From NCBI RefSeq assembly GCF_024300825.1, contig NZ_CP101323.1, positions 2,108,001-2,172,000 on the forward strand: DNA of 64,000 bases, read 5' to 3'. Below, one piece after another: positions 1 through 9,400 of the stretch. The notes under the pieces are model-generated. The model was not told where the DNA came from, searched no databases, and saw nothing but the letters and a program-made list of their open reading frames with translations. Made by a program: the position numbers and the translations under genes. Origin of the DNA: Natronomonas gomsonensis (GTDB taxonomy: Archaea > Halobacteriota > Halobacteria > Halobacteriales > Haloarculaceae). The first letter of the stretch is position 1. The number at the start of each line of letters is the position of its first letter.

Positions 1-72
1 GCACTGCTCGACCAGTTCTTCGCGTCGGTCGAAGAGGACGTACAAGAGGCGGAACTGCAACGCACGCCATGA
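1..72 (+). CDS. C-terminal end of an upstream gene, probably an ABC transporter ATPase (partial)
   Basis: Frame 1 is open from the window edge to a TGA at 70-72 and encodes the last 23 residues of a protein ending in ELQRTP. The stop overlaps the ATG of the next gene (ATGA, 69-72), which indicates translational coupling in one operon. The downstream product is a polytopic membrane protein of the ABC-2 permease kind, so the missing gene is most likely its ATP-binding subunit. That identity is inferred only from the arrangement; no ATPase motif is inside the window. Confidence 0.55.
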   Translation, partial: ALLDQFFASVEEDVQEAELQRTP

Positions 73-1496
73 CGCTGTCGACCACCTATCTGCTCCGAGT
101 GATGGCCAGAGAGGAGTTCCGCCTCCACGGCCGAATGTTCGGCGGGAAGCGCTTCGCGATGTTTCCCGTCTTCGTCGCCACGGTCGCCGGCGGCACGGCC
201 GCGTTTTTCGCGCTCGCCAACGCCGACACCGGCCTGCTCATCGCCGGCCTTCATCTGGTCGTCGCCACCCTCGGCCTGCAGGTCGGCACCGTCGGATTGG
301 TGGGGCGGGACGCTCTCGAAGACCTGCTGGGGGAGACGACGCTGCTGCTGTTTTCTGCGCGTACCCTGCCCGTTGAGCCGAAGAAACTGCTCGTCGCCTT
401 CCTCGTGAAGGACGTGGGCTACTACGCCGTCCTCTTCCTGTTGCCGCTGACCGTCGGCTTGGTGCCGCTAGTCGTCATGGCCGACGTTCCCGCCGCTCGC
501 CTGCCACTTTTGTTCCTCACGAGTGTCGGGATGTTCGCCCTCGGCGTGGCCGCGAGTTTCGCGCTCGTCGGCGTCCACACGCGCTCGCGGACGGCCTCCA
601 TCGCCGTGGTCGTCGCCGTCGTCGCCGCGCTCCTCCTCGATGGCTCCCGAGCGCTCGCGGTGACCCCGTACGGCCTGCTGTCGGAAATTCGGCCGCTGAC
701 CGTCGCCGGGAGTCTGCTTTTGCCCGTCTTCCTCGGCGTCGTCGGCGTCGTCGCCTTCCGGTTCGACCGCCGGACGCCCTCCCGGACGGCCGCCAACCGC
801 TTCGGGTGGCTCCACCGGAAGCTGGGGGCCGCGGACGAACAGGGACTGCTTGCCAAATCGCTGCTCGACGTGGTGCGTTCCTCCGGTGGCCTCTGGAAGG
901 TCGTCTTCTCGCAGGGGTTGGTCTTCGCCGTCCTCGCGGTCCTCTTGGCGTTCCTGCCCGACGTGGTTCCGGTCCGGCCGGAACCGGGCCTCACCATCGC
1001 CGCCGTCCTCGCGCTGGGTTCGTTTACCACCTACAACTGGCTCTGTCAGTTCGACGATACGGCCTTTTACCTCCGGCATCCCGTCTCGCTGTCGGCGGTG
1101 TTCCGGGCGAAGCTGCTCGGGTTCTGTCTGCTCGCGTTGCCCTCGGGGTTGGCTTTCCTCGTGCTGGGCGCGGTCGTCTTCGGCACCGGGACGATGGCCG
1201 TCGGCATCGCCGTCTTCGCGCCGCTGTGTCTGTACGTCTTCGGCGTGACGGCGTACGTGGCCGGCCTCGAACCGACAGAGTTGCTCTTCGACACGCCCGT
1301 CTTCGCCGGGTTCACGGTAGCGATGATGGTCGTCCTTATCCCGCTGGTGGTCGCCGCCATCGCCTTCACGCTGTATCCGACCGGTCTCGCGCTCGGGAGC
1401 GTCGGCTACGCGTCGCTGTCCGGACTCGCGGGACTCGGCCTGTATCGGCGGGCCGGAACGAGGTGGGAAGGGCGGGCGCTGGACGGAACGGACTGA
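69..1496 (+). CDS. Polytopic membrane protein, probable ABC-2-type transporter permease
   Basis: 475 residues with about twelve strongly hydrophobic segments (for example residues 30-50, 55-80, 115-140, 145-170, 285-305, 355-400, 415-465) separated by short charged loops, including a longer hydrophilic loop near 235-275. This is the profile of a transport permease with no catalytic motif. Its ATG overlaps the stop of the preceding gene, so it probably forms the membrane part of an ABC exporter with that protein. The substrate is unknown. A general multi-span membrane protein of another family is the alternative. Confidence 0.7.
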   Translation: MTLSTTYLLRVMAREEFRLHGRMFGGKRFAMFPVFVATVAGGTAAFFALANADTGLLIAGLHLVVATLGLQVGTVGLVGRDALEDLLGETTLLLFSARTLPVEPKKLLVAFLVKDVGYYAVLFLLPLTVGLVPLVVMADVPAARLPLLFLTSVGMFALGVAASFALVGVHTRSRTASIAVVVAVVAALLLDGSRALAVTPYGLLSEIRPLTVAGSLLLPVFLGVVGVVAFRFDRRTPSRTAANRFGWLHRKLGAADEQGLLAKSLLDVVRSSGGLWKVVFSQGLVFAVLAVLLAFLPDVVPVRPEPGLTIAAVLALGSFTTYNWLCQFDDTAFYLRHPVSLSAVFRAKLLGFCLLALPSGLAFLVLGAVVFGTGTMAVGIAVFAPLCLYVFGVTAYVAGLEPTELLFDTPVFAGFTVAMMVVLIPLVVAAIAFTLYPTGLALGSVGYASLSGLAGLGLYRRAGTRWEGRALDGTD

Positions 1497-1578
1497 CCTA
1501 CAGCCTGTATCGACAGCCCGGGAGCAGTGAACGAGGAAGTGGTGAAAATCTAATACATTGGATTAAATTACATTATAT

Positions 1579-1989
1579 ATGGAGGAGACAAAAGAACGTG
1601 ATTCGGGGGTACTCTTCGAACGTATCATTGCCGCAGTAATCGACCTACTGGTGATGATTCCTCTGGTCGCAACGATTGCAGCAATTTTGGGCGTCGGAAC
1701 CCAATCCGAGGCCGTCTTCGTCTCGGCAGTTCTCGTCGGATATTTTTCGTACTACATCGTTCCGGAGTGGCTGTACGGTCGGACGCTGGGAAAGCAACTA
1801 CTCGGAATAATCGTCATTCGTTCGGACGGTCGAGTTCCGTCGCTCGAACAGGCCGTGCTGCGTAACCTGTTGCGAATCATCGACGGAGCGGGAGGATACC
1901 TGTTTGGACTGCTCGTAATCCTGTTCACAAACAAGAATCAACGGGTCGGCGACCTCCTCTCGGGAACGGTCGTCGTTTCTAGGGAGTGA
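1579..1989 (+). CDS. RDD family membrane protein
   Basis: 136 residues with three hydrophobic segments (about 16-38, 45-62 and 106-124). The RDD family signature is visible: Arg and Asp in the first helix (FERIIAAVIDLL), the LGKQLLGIIV turn in the middle and RVGDLLSGTVVV at the C-terminus. RDD proteins are small integral membrane proteins, some proposed to take part in ion transport; the role here is unknown. The upstream 60 bases are AT-rich and hold promoter-like sequence, so the mRNA is probably leaderless or nearly so. It ends back to back with the convergent carboxypeptidase gene, with no base between the two stop codons. Confidence 0.85.
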   Translation: MEETKERDSGVLFERIIAAVIDLLVMIPLVATIAAILGVGTQSEAVFVSAVLVGYFSYYIVPEWLYGRTLGKQLLGIIVIRSDGRVPSLEQAVLRNLLRIIDGAGGYLFGLLVILFTNKNQRVGDLLSGTVVVSRE

Positions 1990-3489
1990 TTACAGTTCGT
2001 AGAGGTCGCCGAACTTCGATTCCGCGTATTCGAGGAAGTAGTCGGCGGTGAAGGATTCGCCGGTGGCCTCCTCGATGAGGTCGTCGGTGGTGTAGCGCTG
2101 ACCGTGGCTGTGGACGTTGTCGGTGAGCCACTCGTGGAGCGCGTCGAATTCGCCGGAGCGGACCTGCGAGTCGAGGTCGCCGATGTCGGAGGCGGCGGCG
2201 TCGTACAGTTGGGCCGCCAGCACGCTCCCCAGCGAGTAGGTCGGGAAGTAGCCGAAGGAGCCGTGACTCCAGTGGATGTCCTGCAGACAGCCCTCGCCGT
2301 CGGCGTCGGGGCGGACGCCGAGGTACTCTTCCATCTTGTCGTTCCAGACGGCGGGGACCTCCTCGACGTCGAGGTCGCCGGCCAGCAGGTCGCGTTCGAT
2401 TTCGAACCGCAGGATGATGTGGAGGTGGTAGGTGAGTTCGTCGGCCTCGACGCGGATGAGGTTGTCCTCGTACACCTGGTTTGCGGCCTCGTAGGCCTGC
2501 CGGGCGGTGAGGTCGGTGCCGTACTGCTCGTTGAACTGTGTGACGAACAACTCCCAGAACGGTTGGGTGCGGCCGACGTGGTTCTCCCAGAGCCGCGATT
2601 GGGACTCGTGGACGGTCAGCCCGCGGTGTTCGCCGAGCGGAGAGCCGTAGGCGTCCTGTCGGAGCCCCTGGGTGTAGGTGGCGTGGCCGAACTCGTGGAT
2701 GGTCGAGCCAAGGGAGTCCAGCGGGTCGGACTCGTCGAATCGGGTGGTGACGCGGGCGTCGAACTGCGTCCCCGAGGAGAAGGGGTGCGGTGCGGTGTCG
2801 ATGCGGCCGTGTTCGAAGTCGTAGCCGAGCGTGTCAAGGGCCTCACGAGCGAGGTCCATCTGTTGGTCTTCGGGGAAGGTGCCGTCGACGCTGTAGAGGT
2901 CGGCATCGGAGTCGCGAATCTCGTCGATGAGGGGGACGAGGCGCTCCCGGAGGTTCTCGAGGACGCGTTCGGCGGTGTCGAGGTCGATGTACGGTTCGTA
3001 GTCCGCGAACAGCACCTCGTAGGGGTCGGCCGAGGCGTCGATGTGTTCGGCGTACTCGCGTTTGAGGTCGAGCAGGCGCTCGACGGTCGGCGCGAAGGCG
3101 TCCCAATCGTCGTCGGCTTTGGCCTCCTGCCAGACGGGGTGGGCGTCGCTCGTCGCCTCGCTGATTTCGGTGACGAGGTCGGTCGGAACGCGGGCCTTCC
3201 GCTCGTGTTGTCGTCGAATCTCGCGGACGACGGCGGCTTCCTCGGCGGGGAGGTCGGCATCATCGAGGGCATCGAGGTTTTCGGCCACGTCGTCGTCGAC
3301 GAGGATGTCGTGGGCGACCGCCGAAATCGCACCGCGCTGTTTCGAGCGGGCGGGCGTCCCACCTTCGGGCATCATCACTTCCTGGTCCCAGCTCAGCACC
3401 ATGTTCGCGTCGCCGAGATACGTCGCCCGCTGGTACTCCGCCAGCAGGTCGGCGTAGGCCTCGGGGACGCTCGATTGGTCCGTCGCCAT
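1990..3489 (-). CDS. Carboxypeptidase Taq family (M32) metallocarboxypeptidase
   Basis: 499 residues from the ATG at 3489 (MATDQSS). The in-frame codon further upstream at 3516 adds nine hydrophobic residues untypical of the family, so it was not used. The zinc motif HEFGH lies at residues 265-269 and is followed about 25 residues later by HESQSRLWEN, which holds the third ligand Glu; both are diagnostic of M32 enzymes. These cytoplasmic metalloenzymes remove C-terminal residues from peptides. The length matches the usual size of about 500 residues. The gene is monocistronic and convergent with the RDD gene. Confidence 0.93.
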   Translation of the reverse strand: MATDQSSVPEAYADLLAEYQRATYLGDANMVLSWDQEVMMPEGGTPARSKQRGAISAVAHDILVDDDVAENLDALDDADLPAEEAAVVREIRRQHERKARVPTDLVTEISEATSDAHPVWQEAKADDDWDAFAPTVERLLDLKREYAEHIDASADPYEVLFADYEPYIDLDTAERVLENLRERLVPLIDEIRDSDADLYSVDGTFPEDQQMDLAREALDTLGYDFEHGRIDTAPHPFSSGTQFDARVTTRFDESDPLDSLGSTIHEFGHATYTQGLRQDAYGSPLGEHRGLTVHESQSRLWENHVGRTQPFWELFVTQFNEQYGTDLTARQAYEAANQVYEDNLIRVEADELTYHLHIILRFEIERDLLAGDLDVEEVPAVWNDKMEEYLGVRPDADGEGCLQDIHWSHGSFGYFPTYSLGSVLAAQLYDAAASDIGDLDSQVRSGEFDALHEWLTDNVHSHGQRYTTDDLIEEATGESFTADYFLEYAESKFGDLYEL

Positions 3490-3550
3490 GGCAAATACTG
3501 CGAGGCCCGGAGCCAAGAACCCACGGATACCGGACGAGTCGGTCAGCCGG

Positions 3551-3745
3551 TCACTCGCCGGCTTTTCGGCGCCACAGCACGTACAGGAGGATGAGGGCGC
3601 CTTCGATCCGCGCCGCGGTGTACACCCACGGCCGGAGTTCTACGTCGTCGTCTTCGGTCGCGAGGTTCATCCAGAAGTCGACGAGCGGTTTCGGAAACGC
3701 CACTTCGAGCAACCCGAGGAGTGCGAGGAGCAATCGGAATGCCAT
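3551..3745 (-). CDS. Small membrane protein, unknown function
   Basis: 64 residues from the ATG at 3745. Two hydrophobic stretches (MAFRLLLALLGLLEVAF at the N-terminus and EGALILLYVLW near the C-terminus) flank a central hydrophilic part rich in Asp and Glu. The ending WRRKAGE is a positive-inside anchor. It sits between the M32 and M20 peptidase genes, all leftward. I do not recognise a family; the acidic loop and hydrophobic pattern match many small haloarchaeal membrane proteins. A longer start in the same frame exists, but it gives low-complexity Ser/Pro-rich sequence that is a shadow of the peptidase gene. Confidence 0.65.
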   Translation of the reverse strand: MAFRLLLALLGLLEVAFPKPLVDFWMNLATEDDDVELRPWVYTAARIEGALILLYVLWRRKAGE

Positions 3746-3806
3746 ACGTGAGGATACGACACACACCGAAAAGAGCCTATCGCGAATTCTCACGCGGCGG
3801 GAGCGA

Positions 3807-4883
3807 CTATTCGAGCGGCGTCTCCGCGACGCGTCGATACACCTCGGCGCATCGCTTGACTGCGGCCAGCGAGACGCTCTCGTCGGCGGTGTGGGCCTCT
3901 CCGGGTTCGGCCGCTCCACAGACGACGCAGGTGGTGCCCGCCCCGGCGAGCCAGCCAGCGTCGGTGGCGTGGGGTTTGACCACCTGCTCGGGCGACCCCG
4001 ATTGGGCGGCATCGGCGGCATCGAGAACCGCCTCCGCGAAGTCGGCGTCGTCGCAGGCCATCGGCGGGAGGTCCTGCTCGACGGCCCAGGAGACGCCGTC
4101 GATTGATTCCACGTCACCGAGGGAAGCGCGCTTGCCGGGAACGGTTCGCTCGTCGACGGTGACGGCACAGCGCTCGGGGACGACGTTCCACGCGCTGCCA
4201 CCGTCGATTTCGGTGACGACGACGCTGCCCTCCAGACGGTGGCCCAACACCTCGGTTTCGGGTACGTGGAGGCTTCGAACCACGTCGACGGCGTCGGTGG
4301 CGCGGTAGATGGCGTTCTCGCCTGCCTCGGGTTCGCTGGCGTGGGCGGCGACTCCCGCCGCGGTAATCGTCGACCCGCGACGACCCTTGTGGGCGACGGC
4401 CACGTCCGTTACTCCGGCGGCGGAGTAGCCGGTCGACCCCTCGCCGACGACGGCGTAGTCGGGGGCGAACCCCTCCTCGATGGCCGCCCGACAGCCGACG
4501 CCGCCCGCCTCCTCCCCGACGAAGGAGGCGAAGACGAGTTCGCCCGCGGGGTCGGCCTCGGCGAAGGCGACCATCGCGGCCGCGAGGCTCCCTTTCATGT
4601 CGGCGCTGCCGCGTCCGTAGAGCCGACCGTCGCGTTCCTCGACGACGTACTCGCCGTCAGCGAGTTGGCTCTCGTCCGGCGGCACCACGTCGTGGTGGCC
4701 GACGAGCGCGAGCGACGGCCCCGAACCGGCGTTGCGTCTGGCGATGACGTTCCCGGAGTCGTCGCGTTCGACTACCGCGTCGGTGTGGTCACGAAGCCAC
4801 GCCGCGAGGAGGTCACCGAGTGCGGATTCGTCTTCGTGACTCGGCGTCTCGACGAGTCGCCGGGTCAGTCCCGTGGCATCCAT
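3807..4883 (-). CDS. M20 family metallopeptidase (ArgE/DapE/CPG2-like)
   Basis: 358 residues. The di-zinc ligand motifs of M20 are in order: GHHDVVPP (residues 62-69), GRGSADMKG (90-98, bridging Asp95) and the general-base pair GEEAGG (123-128). The central dimerisation domain follows (HKGRRGSTITAAGVAAHAS). The family hydrolyses amide bonds of N-acylated amino acids or small peptides, for example acetylornithine or succinyl-diaminopimelate; substrate cannot be decided from sequence, and no arginine or lysine biosynthesis gene is adjacent. The promoter must lie in the AT-rich island immediately upstream. Confidence 0.88.
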   Translation of the reverse strand: MDATGLTRRLVETPSHEDESALGDLLAAWLRDHTDAVVERDDSGNVIARRNAGSGPSLALVGHHDVVPPDESQLADGEYVVEERDGRLYGRGSADMKGSLAAAMVAFAEADPAGELVFASFVGEEAGGVGCRAAIEEGFAPDYAVVGEGSTGYSAAGVTDVAVAHKGRRGSTITAAGVAAHASEPEAGENAIYRATDAVDVVRSLHVPETEVLGHRLEGSVVVTEIDGGSAWNVVPERCAVTVDERTVPGKRASLGDVESIDGVSWAVEQDLPPMACDDADFAEAVLDAADAAQSGSPEQVVKPHATDAGWLAGAGTTCVVCGAAEPGEAHTADESVSLAAVKRCAEVYRRVAETPLE

Positions 4884-4934
4884 ACCCTCTCCGAGGAGCG
4901 GCGGGGGCTTGAGTTTCTGGGAGAGTCAGCCGAA

Positions 4935-5247
4935 CCATAATTTCCTTGTTATTTTATAGATATGGTAATAAAATATATAGGAATAGCAAATCTAACAAAT
5001 TTTTTATTAGTAGTCCCAATAGCCACTATATCTCATATTTTACGCTATATTTGATTGAATTTTCTTTATTTTGCTATTTTATTATTAAATTTGAGATTTT
5101 TAGAGGTATAAATCCCTGCATCGATTATTACATCTCTGTGCCCCGAATAGTCCGTTTATTTCGGCTTGCGATGATACGGGAAATCAAATCTATCGATAAG
5201 TACCATATTTACATACATATAAATTTTCAGTAAGGTATGATGTCGAG
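4935..5247. other. AT-rich intergenic island 1, no convincing gene
   Basis: About 310 bases between the M20 gene start and the stop of the next leftward gene are dominated by A and T, in sharp contrast to the GC-rich surroundings. A 95-codon frame runs through part of it (4946-5233), but its composition (Ile, Tyr, Ser, Phe, Lys) is what random AT-rich DNA gives and is unlike the acidic proteome. The right half of the island adjoining 4883 must contain the leftward promoter of the M20 peptidase gene. Several TATA-like runs are present, so none can be singled out. Confidence 0.7.
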
Positions 5248-6075
5248 TTAGGATTCGGTTCGTCCGCGGGTGTCGGTGTCGCCCGCGAAATAGGAGTCCC
5301 GGTCGGCCTCGTAATGGCTCGCCGCGTGGCTGATGTCCGACCGAATCCCCTCGATTCGGTCGCCGAGAGCAGCGATAAAGGAGAGAATCGGGAACGTCGA
5401 ATCGAACCCCTGATACAGGTATAGCGGAACGGCGGCAACCCCCTCCGACAGCGCGGCCGTCGTTCGGTGTTCACGGAGGTCCCTCTGTCGGCTCTCGGCG
5501 GCGGCGTCGCACCGCTCGACTAGCGTATCGAGTCGGGCGCGATGGGCGTCGAGCGACCCGAAAGATTCAGCCATGAACTCCACGTCAGCGATGGTGTCCA
5601 GTTCCTCGGCGACCGGCCGGAGGCGCTCGGCGACCGTCTCGATGGATTCACGCTCGGCGTCGATGATATCGAGGAGGGTCACCCGACGCGACCGCGAGTC
5701 GACCGCGAGCGCGAGGAGCGTTCGCTTCGTCTGTGCGTCGAGGGTGCCACCCCGTTCGAGTATCGTCGCGATGGTCGACCCGAACTCCTCGGTCACGTCC
5801 TCGGAGAAGTCGTTGCCGTACTCCTCGTCGTAGTGTGGCACGTCCATCACCGTCGAGCGATACGCCTTTCGGACGGACGCGAGACCGCCGCCCGAGGGCC
5901 GTTCGGTCAACGCCGACGGACCCGACGGCGACGCCACGTGGCCCGTCGGAACCTCCCGAAGCCGGTCGATGAACGTGTCGAACGCCGACAGTTCGGCGGC
6001 GGTCTGTCGGCGCTCGATACGGAGCCATCGCTGCATCGCCTCGAACGGCGCTTCCGGAGTGGTCGTGCGGTCCAT
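5248..6075 (-). CDS. Haloarchaeal protein of the DUF7260 type, predominantly helical
   Basis: 275 residues from the ATG at 6075 (MDRTTTPEAP). The first third holds a helix with the pattern ERRQTAAELSAFDTFIDRL, which I associate with the haloarchaeal DUF7260 family. The rest is mostly long amphipathic helices rich in Arg, Glu and Ala (for example ESIETVAERLRPVAEELDTIA), suggesting a coiled-coil-like cytoplasmic protein. One short hydrophobic stretch near residues 225-245 could touch the membrane. The function is unknown. It is divergent from the 2-hydroxyacid dehydrogenase gene, sharing a 356-base intergenic region with inverted repeats. The family name is from memory. Confidence 0.65.
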   Translation of the reverse strand: MDRTTTPEAPFEAMQRWLRIERRQTAAELSAFDTFIDRLREVPTGHVASPSGPSALTERPSGGGLASVRKAYRSTVMDVPHYDEEYGNDFSEDVTEEFGSTIATILERGGTLDAQTKRTLLALAVDSRSRRVTLLDIIDAERESIETVAERLRPVAEELDTIADVEFMAESFGSLDAHRARLDTLVERCDAAAESRQRDLREHRTTAALSEGVAAVPLYLYQGFDSTFPILSFIAALGDRIEGIRSDISHAASHYEADRDSYFAGDTDTRGRTES

Positions 6076-6203
6076 GGTGTGGGACTGTCGAGTGCGTCGT
6101 GCCGTGGTCTCCTCGCCCGTCGTTCGGCTCCCCAGCGTGCGACCACGGCCTCCTCCGTCGACGGGAAACCGATTCCGCCGGGTCGACCCGGAGGAAGCGT
6201 GGT

Positions 6204-6226
6204 ATCGTATTACACGATAAAATCGT
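6204..6226. promoter_or_regulatory. Overlapping inverted repeats, possible operator
   Basis: ATCGT (6204-6208), ACGAT (6214-6218) and ATCGT (6222-6226) form two inverted repeats sharing the middle arm, with spacers of 5 and 3 bases. They lie in an AT-rich patch between the divergent DUF7260-like gene and the dehydrogenase gene, nearer the former, whose start is about 130 bases away. Binding by a regulator is inference. The rest of the 6076-6431 gap is described under the promoter and leader entries. Confidence 0.4.
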
Positions 6227-6300
6227 TCGTATTTGAATATAAATCTTTCCCGCGACGCCCGTTCGGGTGGTCGGCTACCGAGCGCTTCGGCCGGGGTAAA

Positions 6301-6310
6301 CCTATAATTG
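6301..6310 (+). promoter_or_regulatory. TATA box upstream of the dehydrogenase leader ORF
   Basis: CCTATAATTG at 6301-6310 is centred 29 bases before the ATG at 6334, the spacing expected for leaderless initiation in haloarchaea. It therefore predicts a transcript that begins with a short ORF rather than with the dehydrogenase ATG at 6432. Confidence 0.55.
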
Positions 6311-6333
6311 CTTCGAGGGAGAACCCGATAGCG

Positions 6334-6432
6334 ATGCGCTCGACACCGAAGGAAACGGTAGACAGGACGCGAACGCGTCGGACCCACTCCGGCAGGGTCG
6401 AGCAACGGACGCAGCAATCCGAACCCAGATAA
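6334..6432 (+). CDS. Possible 32-residue upstream ORF ahead of the 2-hydroxyacid dehydrogenase
   Basis: ATG at 6334 opens a 32-codon frame (MRSTPKETVDRT...) that ends at TAA 6430-6432, sharing one base with the ATG of the downstream gene (TAATG). A TATA box sits 29 bases upstream, so the ATG would be the first codon of a leaderless mRNA. The peptide is rich in Arg, Thr and Gln and unlike the acidic proteome, so its product may not matter; it could instead deliver ribosomes to the main start by termination-reinitiation. No Shine-Dalgarno sequence is seen before 6432. Confidence 0.4.
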   Translation: MRSTPKETVDRTRTRRTHSGRVEQRTQQSEPR

Positions 6433-9400
6433 TGTCTTCTCAGCACACGAATTCGGACCCCTCGACTCGGAGTTCGACCTACGACTATCGGTCCGACAGC
6501 GTCGAACGCCCCGAACTGGCGGCGACGCTGTCGTCGCTCGTCGACGGCGAGGTTCGCCTCGACGACTACACGCGGACGCTGTACGCCACCGACGCCAGCG
6601 CCTACGAAGTGCAACCGGTCGGCGTCGTCTACCCCACCTCGACAGACGACGTGGCGGCGGTCGTCGCCTACTGCGACCGAAACGACATCGCGGTGTTGCC
6701 ACGCGGCGGCGGCACCAGCCTCGCGGGCCAGAGCGTCAACGACGCCGTCGTCCTCGACTGTAGCAAACACATGGACGCGCTGCTCGATGTCGATTCGGAC
6801 CGCCGATGCATGACGGCACAACCCGGCATCACACTCGGAAAACTCAACGAGACGCTGGAATCCGAGGGCCTGAAGTTCGCGCCCGACCCGGCGTGGGGCG
6901 ACAAATCCGTCCTCGGCGGCGCCATCGGCAACAACTCGACGGGCGCACACTCGCTCGTCTACGGCAAGACCGACGCCTACGTCGAGTCGGTCGAGGCGGT
7001 GTTGGCCGACGGCACCGTGACTCGCTTCGGCGACGTGACCATCGGTGAACTGCGCGACTCCGCCGACGCCGACAGCGAGGCCCTCCTGCCGCGAATCTAC
7101 GCCGGCGTCCTCGCCGTCCTCGACGACCACGCCGAGGAAGTCGACAGCCGCTACCCGGAACTGAAACGCAACGTCTCGGGGTACAACTTCGACCGACTGC
7201 TCGAAGAGGCCCGGGACGACGGCGAAATCACCGACGACGCGACCGTCAACCTCGCACGCCTGCTCGCCGGCAGCGAGGGCACCCTCGCCATCGTCACCGA
7301 GGCGACCGTCTCGTTAGAGTCGATTCCGAACACGAAAGCCGTCGCCCTGCTCACCTACGACGACCTCCTCGATGCGCTGGCCGATGTCGAACCCATCCTC
7401 GAACACGACCCCGCCGCCGTCGAGGTGATGGACGACGTGTTGCTCGGGTTGGCTCGGGACACCGCCGAGTTCGCCGACGTGGTTGGCATGCTTCCGGAGG
7501 GCACCGATTCGGTGTTGCTCGTGGAGTTCTACGCCGACGACGACGCCGAGGGGCGACGACTCGTCGCAGACCTGCTGGCCGACCGAGTACCCGCCGCCGA
7601 CAGCGAGGCCGACCCGACCGATGAACGGGTCCGGACGAACGCCGACCACCGCGCCGCCGCGGCGATGGAGGCCCACGACGCCGACACCCGGGCGAAGTTC
7701 TGGAAGATGCGGAAGTCCGGCTTGCCGATTTTACTCGGCCGGACGACGGACGAGAAACACATCGCCTACATCGAGGACACCGCCGTCCCGGCGCGAAACC
7801 TCCCGGAGTACGTCGCCGACGTACAGGAGATCCTCGACGACTACGACACCTACGCCAGTTACTACGCCCACGCCGGCCCCGGCGTGTTGCACATCCGGCC
7901 GCTCGTGAACACCAAGAGCGTCGAGGGGCTGGAGGCCTTCGAGGCCATCGCCGAGCGAGTGACCGATTTGGTCGTCAAGTACGGCGGGAGCGTCTCGGGG
8001 GAACACGGCGACGGCCGCGCCCGAACCCAGTGGAATCGGAAACTGTACGGCGACGACCTCTGGGCGGCGTTCCGTGACCTCAAGACCGCCTACGACCCCA
8101 ACTGGACGCTGAACCCGGGCAACGTCTGTGGCGACCACGACTTGACCGAGAACCTCCGGTTCGACCCCGACTACGGGTTCGAATCCGGCTTCAGCCCCGA
8201 GTTGAGCTGGGACAACGACAACGGCTTTCAGGGGATGGTCGAGCTGTGTCACGGCTGTGGCGGTTGTCGCGGCGAGCAATCGACCACCGGCGGCGTGATG
8301 TGTCCCACCTACCGCGCGGCCCACGAGGAGATACAGTCGACTCGCGGCCGGGCGAACATGCTCCGGCAGGCGATGAGCGGCGGCCTTCCCGAAGAGGAAC
8401 TGTTCTCCGAGGATTTCACCGAGGAGGTGCTCGACCTCTGTGTCGGTTGTAAGGGGTGTGCTCGCGACTGCCCCAGCGAGGTCGATATGGCCAAACTCCG
8501 CACCGAAGTCCTCCACGAGAAACACCAGCGCGACGGCACGAGCCTCCGGGACCGCCTTTTCGCCAACATCGACCGGCTGTCGGCACTGGGCAGTCGCTTT
8601 GCTCCGGTTGCCAACGCCGCCACCTCGCTTCCCGGCGCGGGCTTCCTCGCCGAGAAGACTCTCGGCATCGCGAGCGAACGCGACGTGCCGACCTTTGCGA
8701 GTGAGTCCCTCGTCGAGTGGTTCGAGGCCCGTGGCGGTGCCACGGTTCCAGAGGCCGACGCCGACCGCCGCGTCGTCGTCTTCCCAGACACCTACACGAA
8801 CTACAACGACCCCGCCGTGGGGAAGGCCGCAATCGAGGTGTTGGAGGCTGCCGGCGTCCACGTCGTCGTCCCCGACGGCCTGCCGGGAAGCGGCCGGCCG
8901 CCGCTGTCGAAGGGGTTCGTCGAGAAGGCCCGCGAGGACGCCCGAGCGAACGTCGATGCCCTCGCGCAGATGGTCGAAGACGGGTGGGACGTGGTCGTGG
9001 TCGAACCCTCCGACGCCGTCATGTTCCAGTCGGATTACCTGGATTTGCTGTCCGGCGACGATGTCGAGCGCCTCGCGGCCAACGCCTACGGCGTCTGTGA
9101 GTACCTCGACCGGTTCCGACTGGACGAACGCCTCGATTTCGAGGGCGTCGAGGACGCCCTCGCTTATCACGGCCACTGCCACCAGAAGGCGACGAAGAAG
9201 GACCACCACGCCGTCGGCGTACTTCGGCGCGCTGGGTACGCCGTCGACCCCGTCGATTCGACCTGCTGTGGGATGGCCGGGTCGTTCGGCTACGAGGCCG
9301 AACACTACTCGATGAGTCAGGCAATCGCGGACCTCCTCCGTGACCAACTCGAATCGAGCGACGGCGAATCGGTCGTCGCGCCCGGCACCTCCTGTCGGAC

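Noticed and set aside
2104-3594. 496-codon rightward frame opposite the M32 carboxypeptidase
   Set aside because: Antisense frame kept open by GC-rich third positions; the minus-strand gene has the complete HEFGH and HESQSR motifs.
4946-5233. 95-codon rightward frame in AT-rich island 1
   Set aside because: Composition is Ile/Tyr/Ser/Lys-rich as expected from random AT-rich DNA, unlike the acidic proteome, with no promoter-start arrangement and no recognisable motif.
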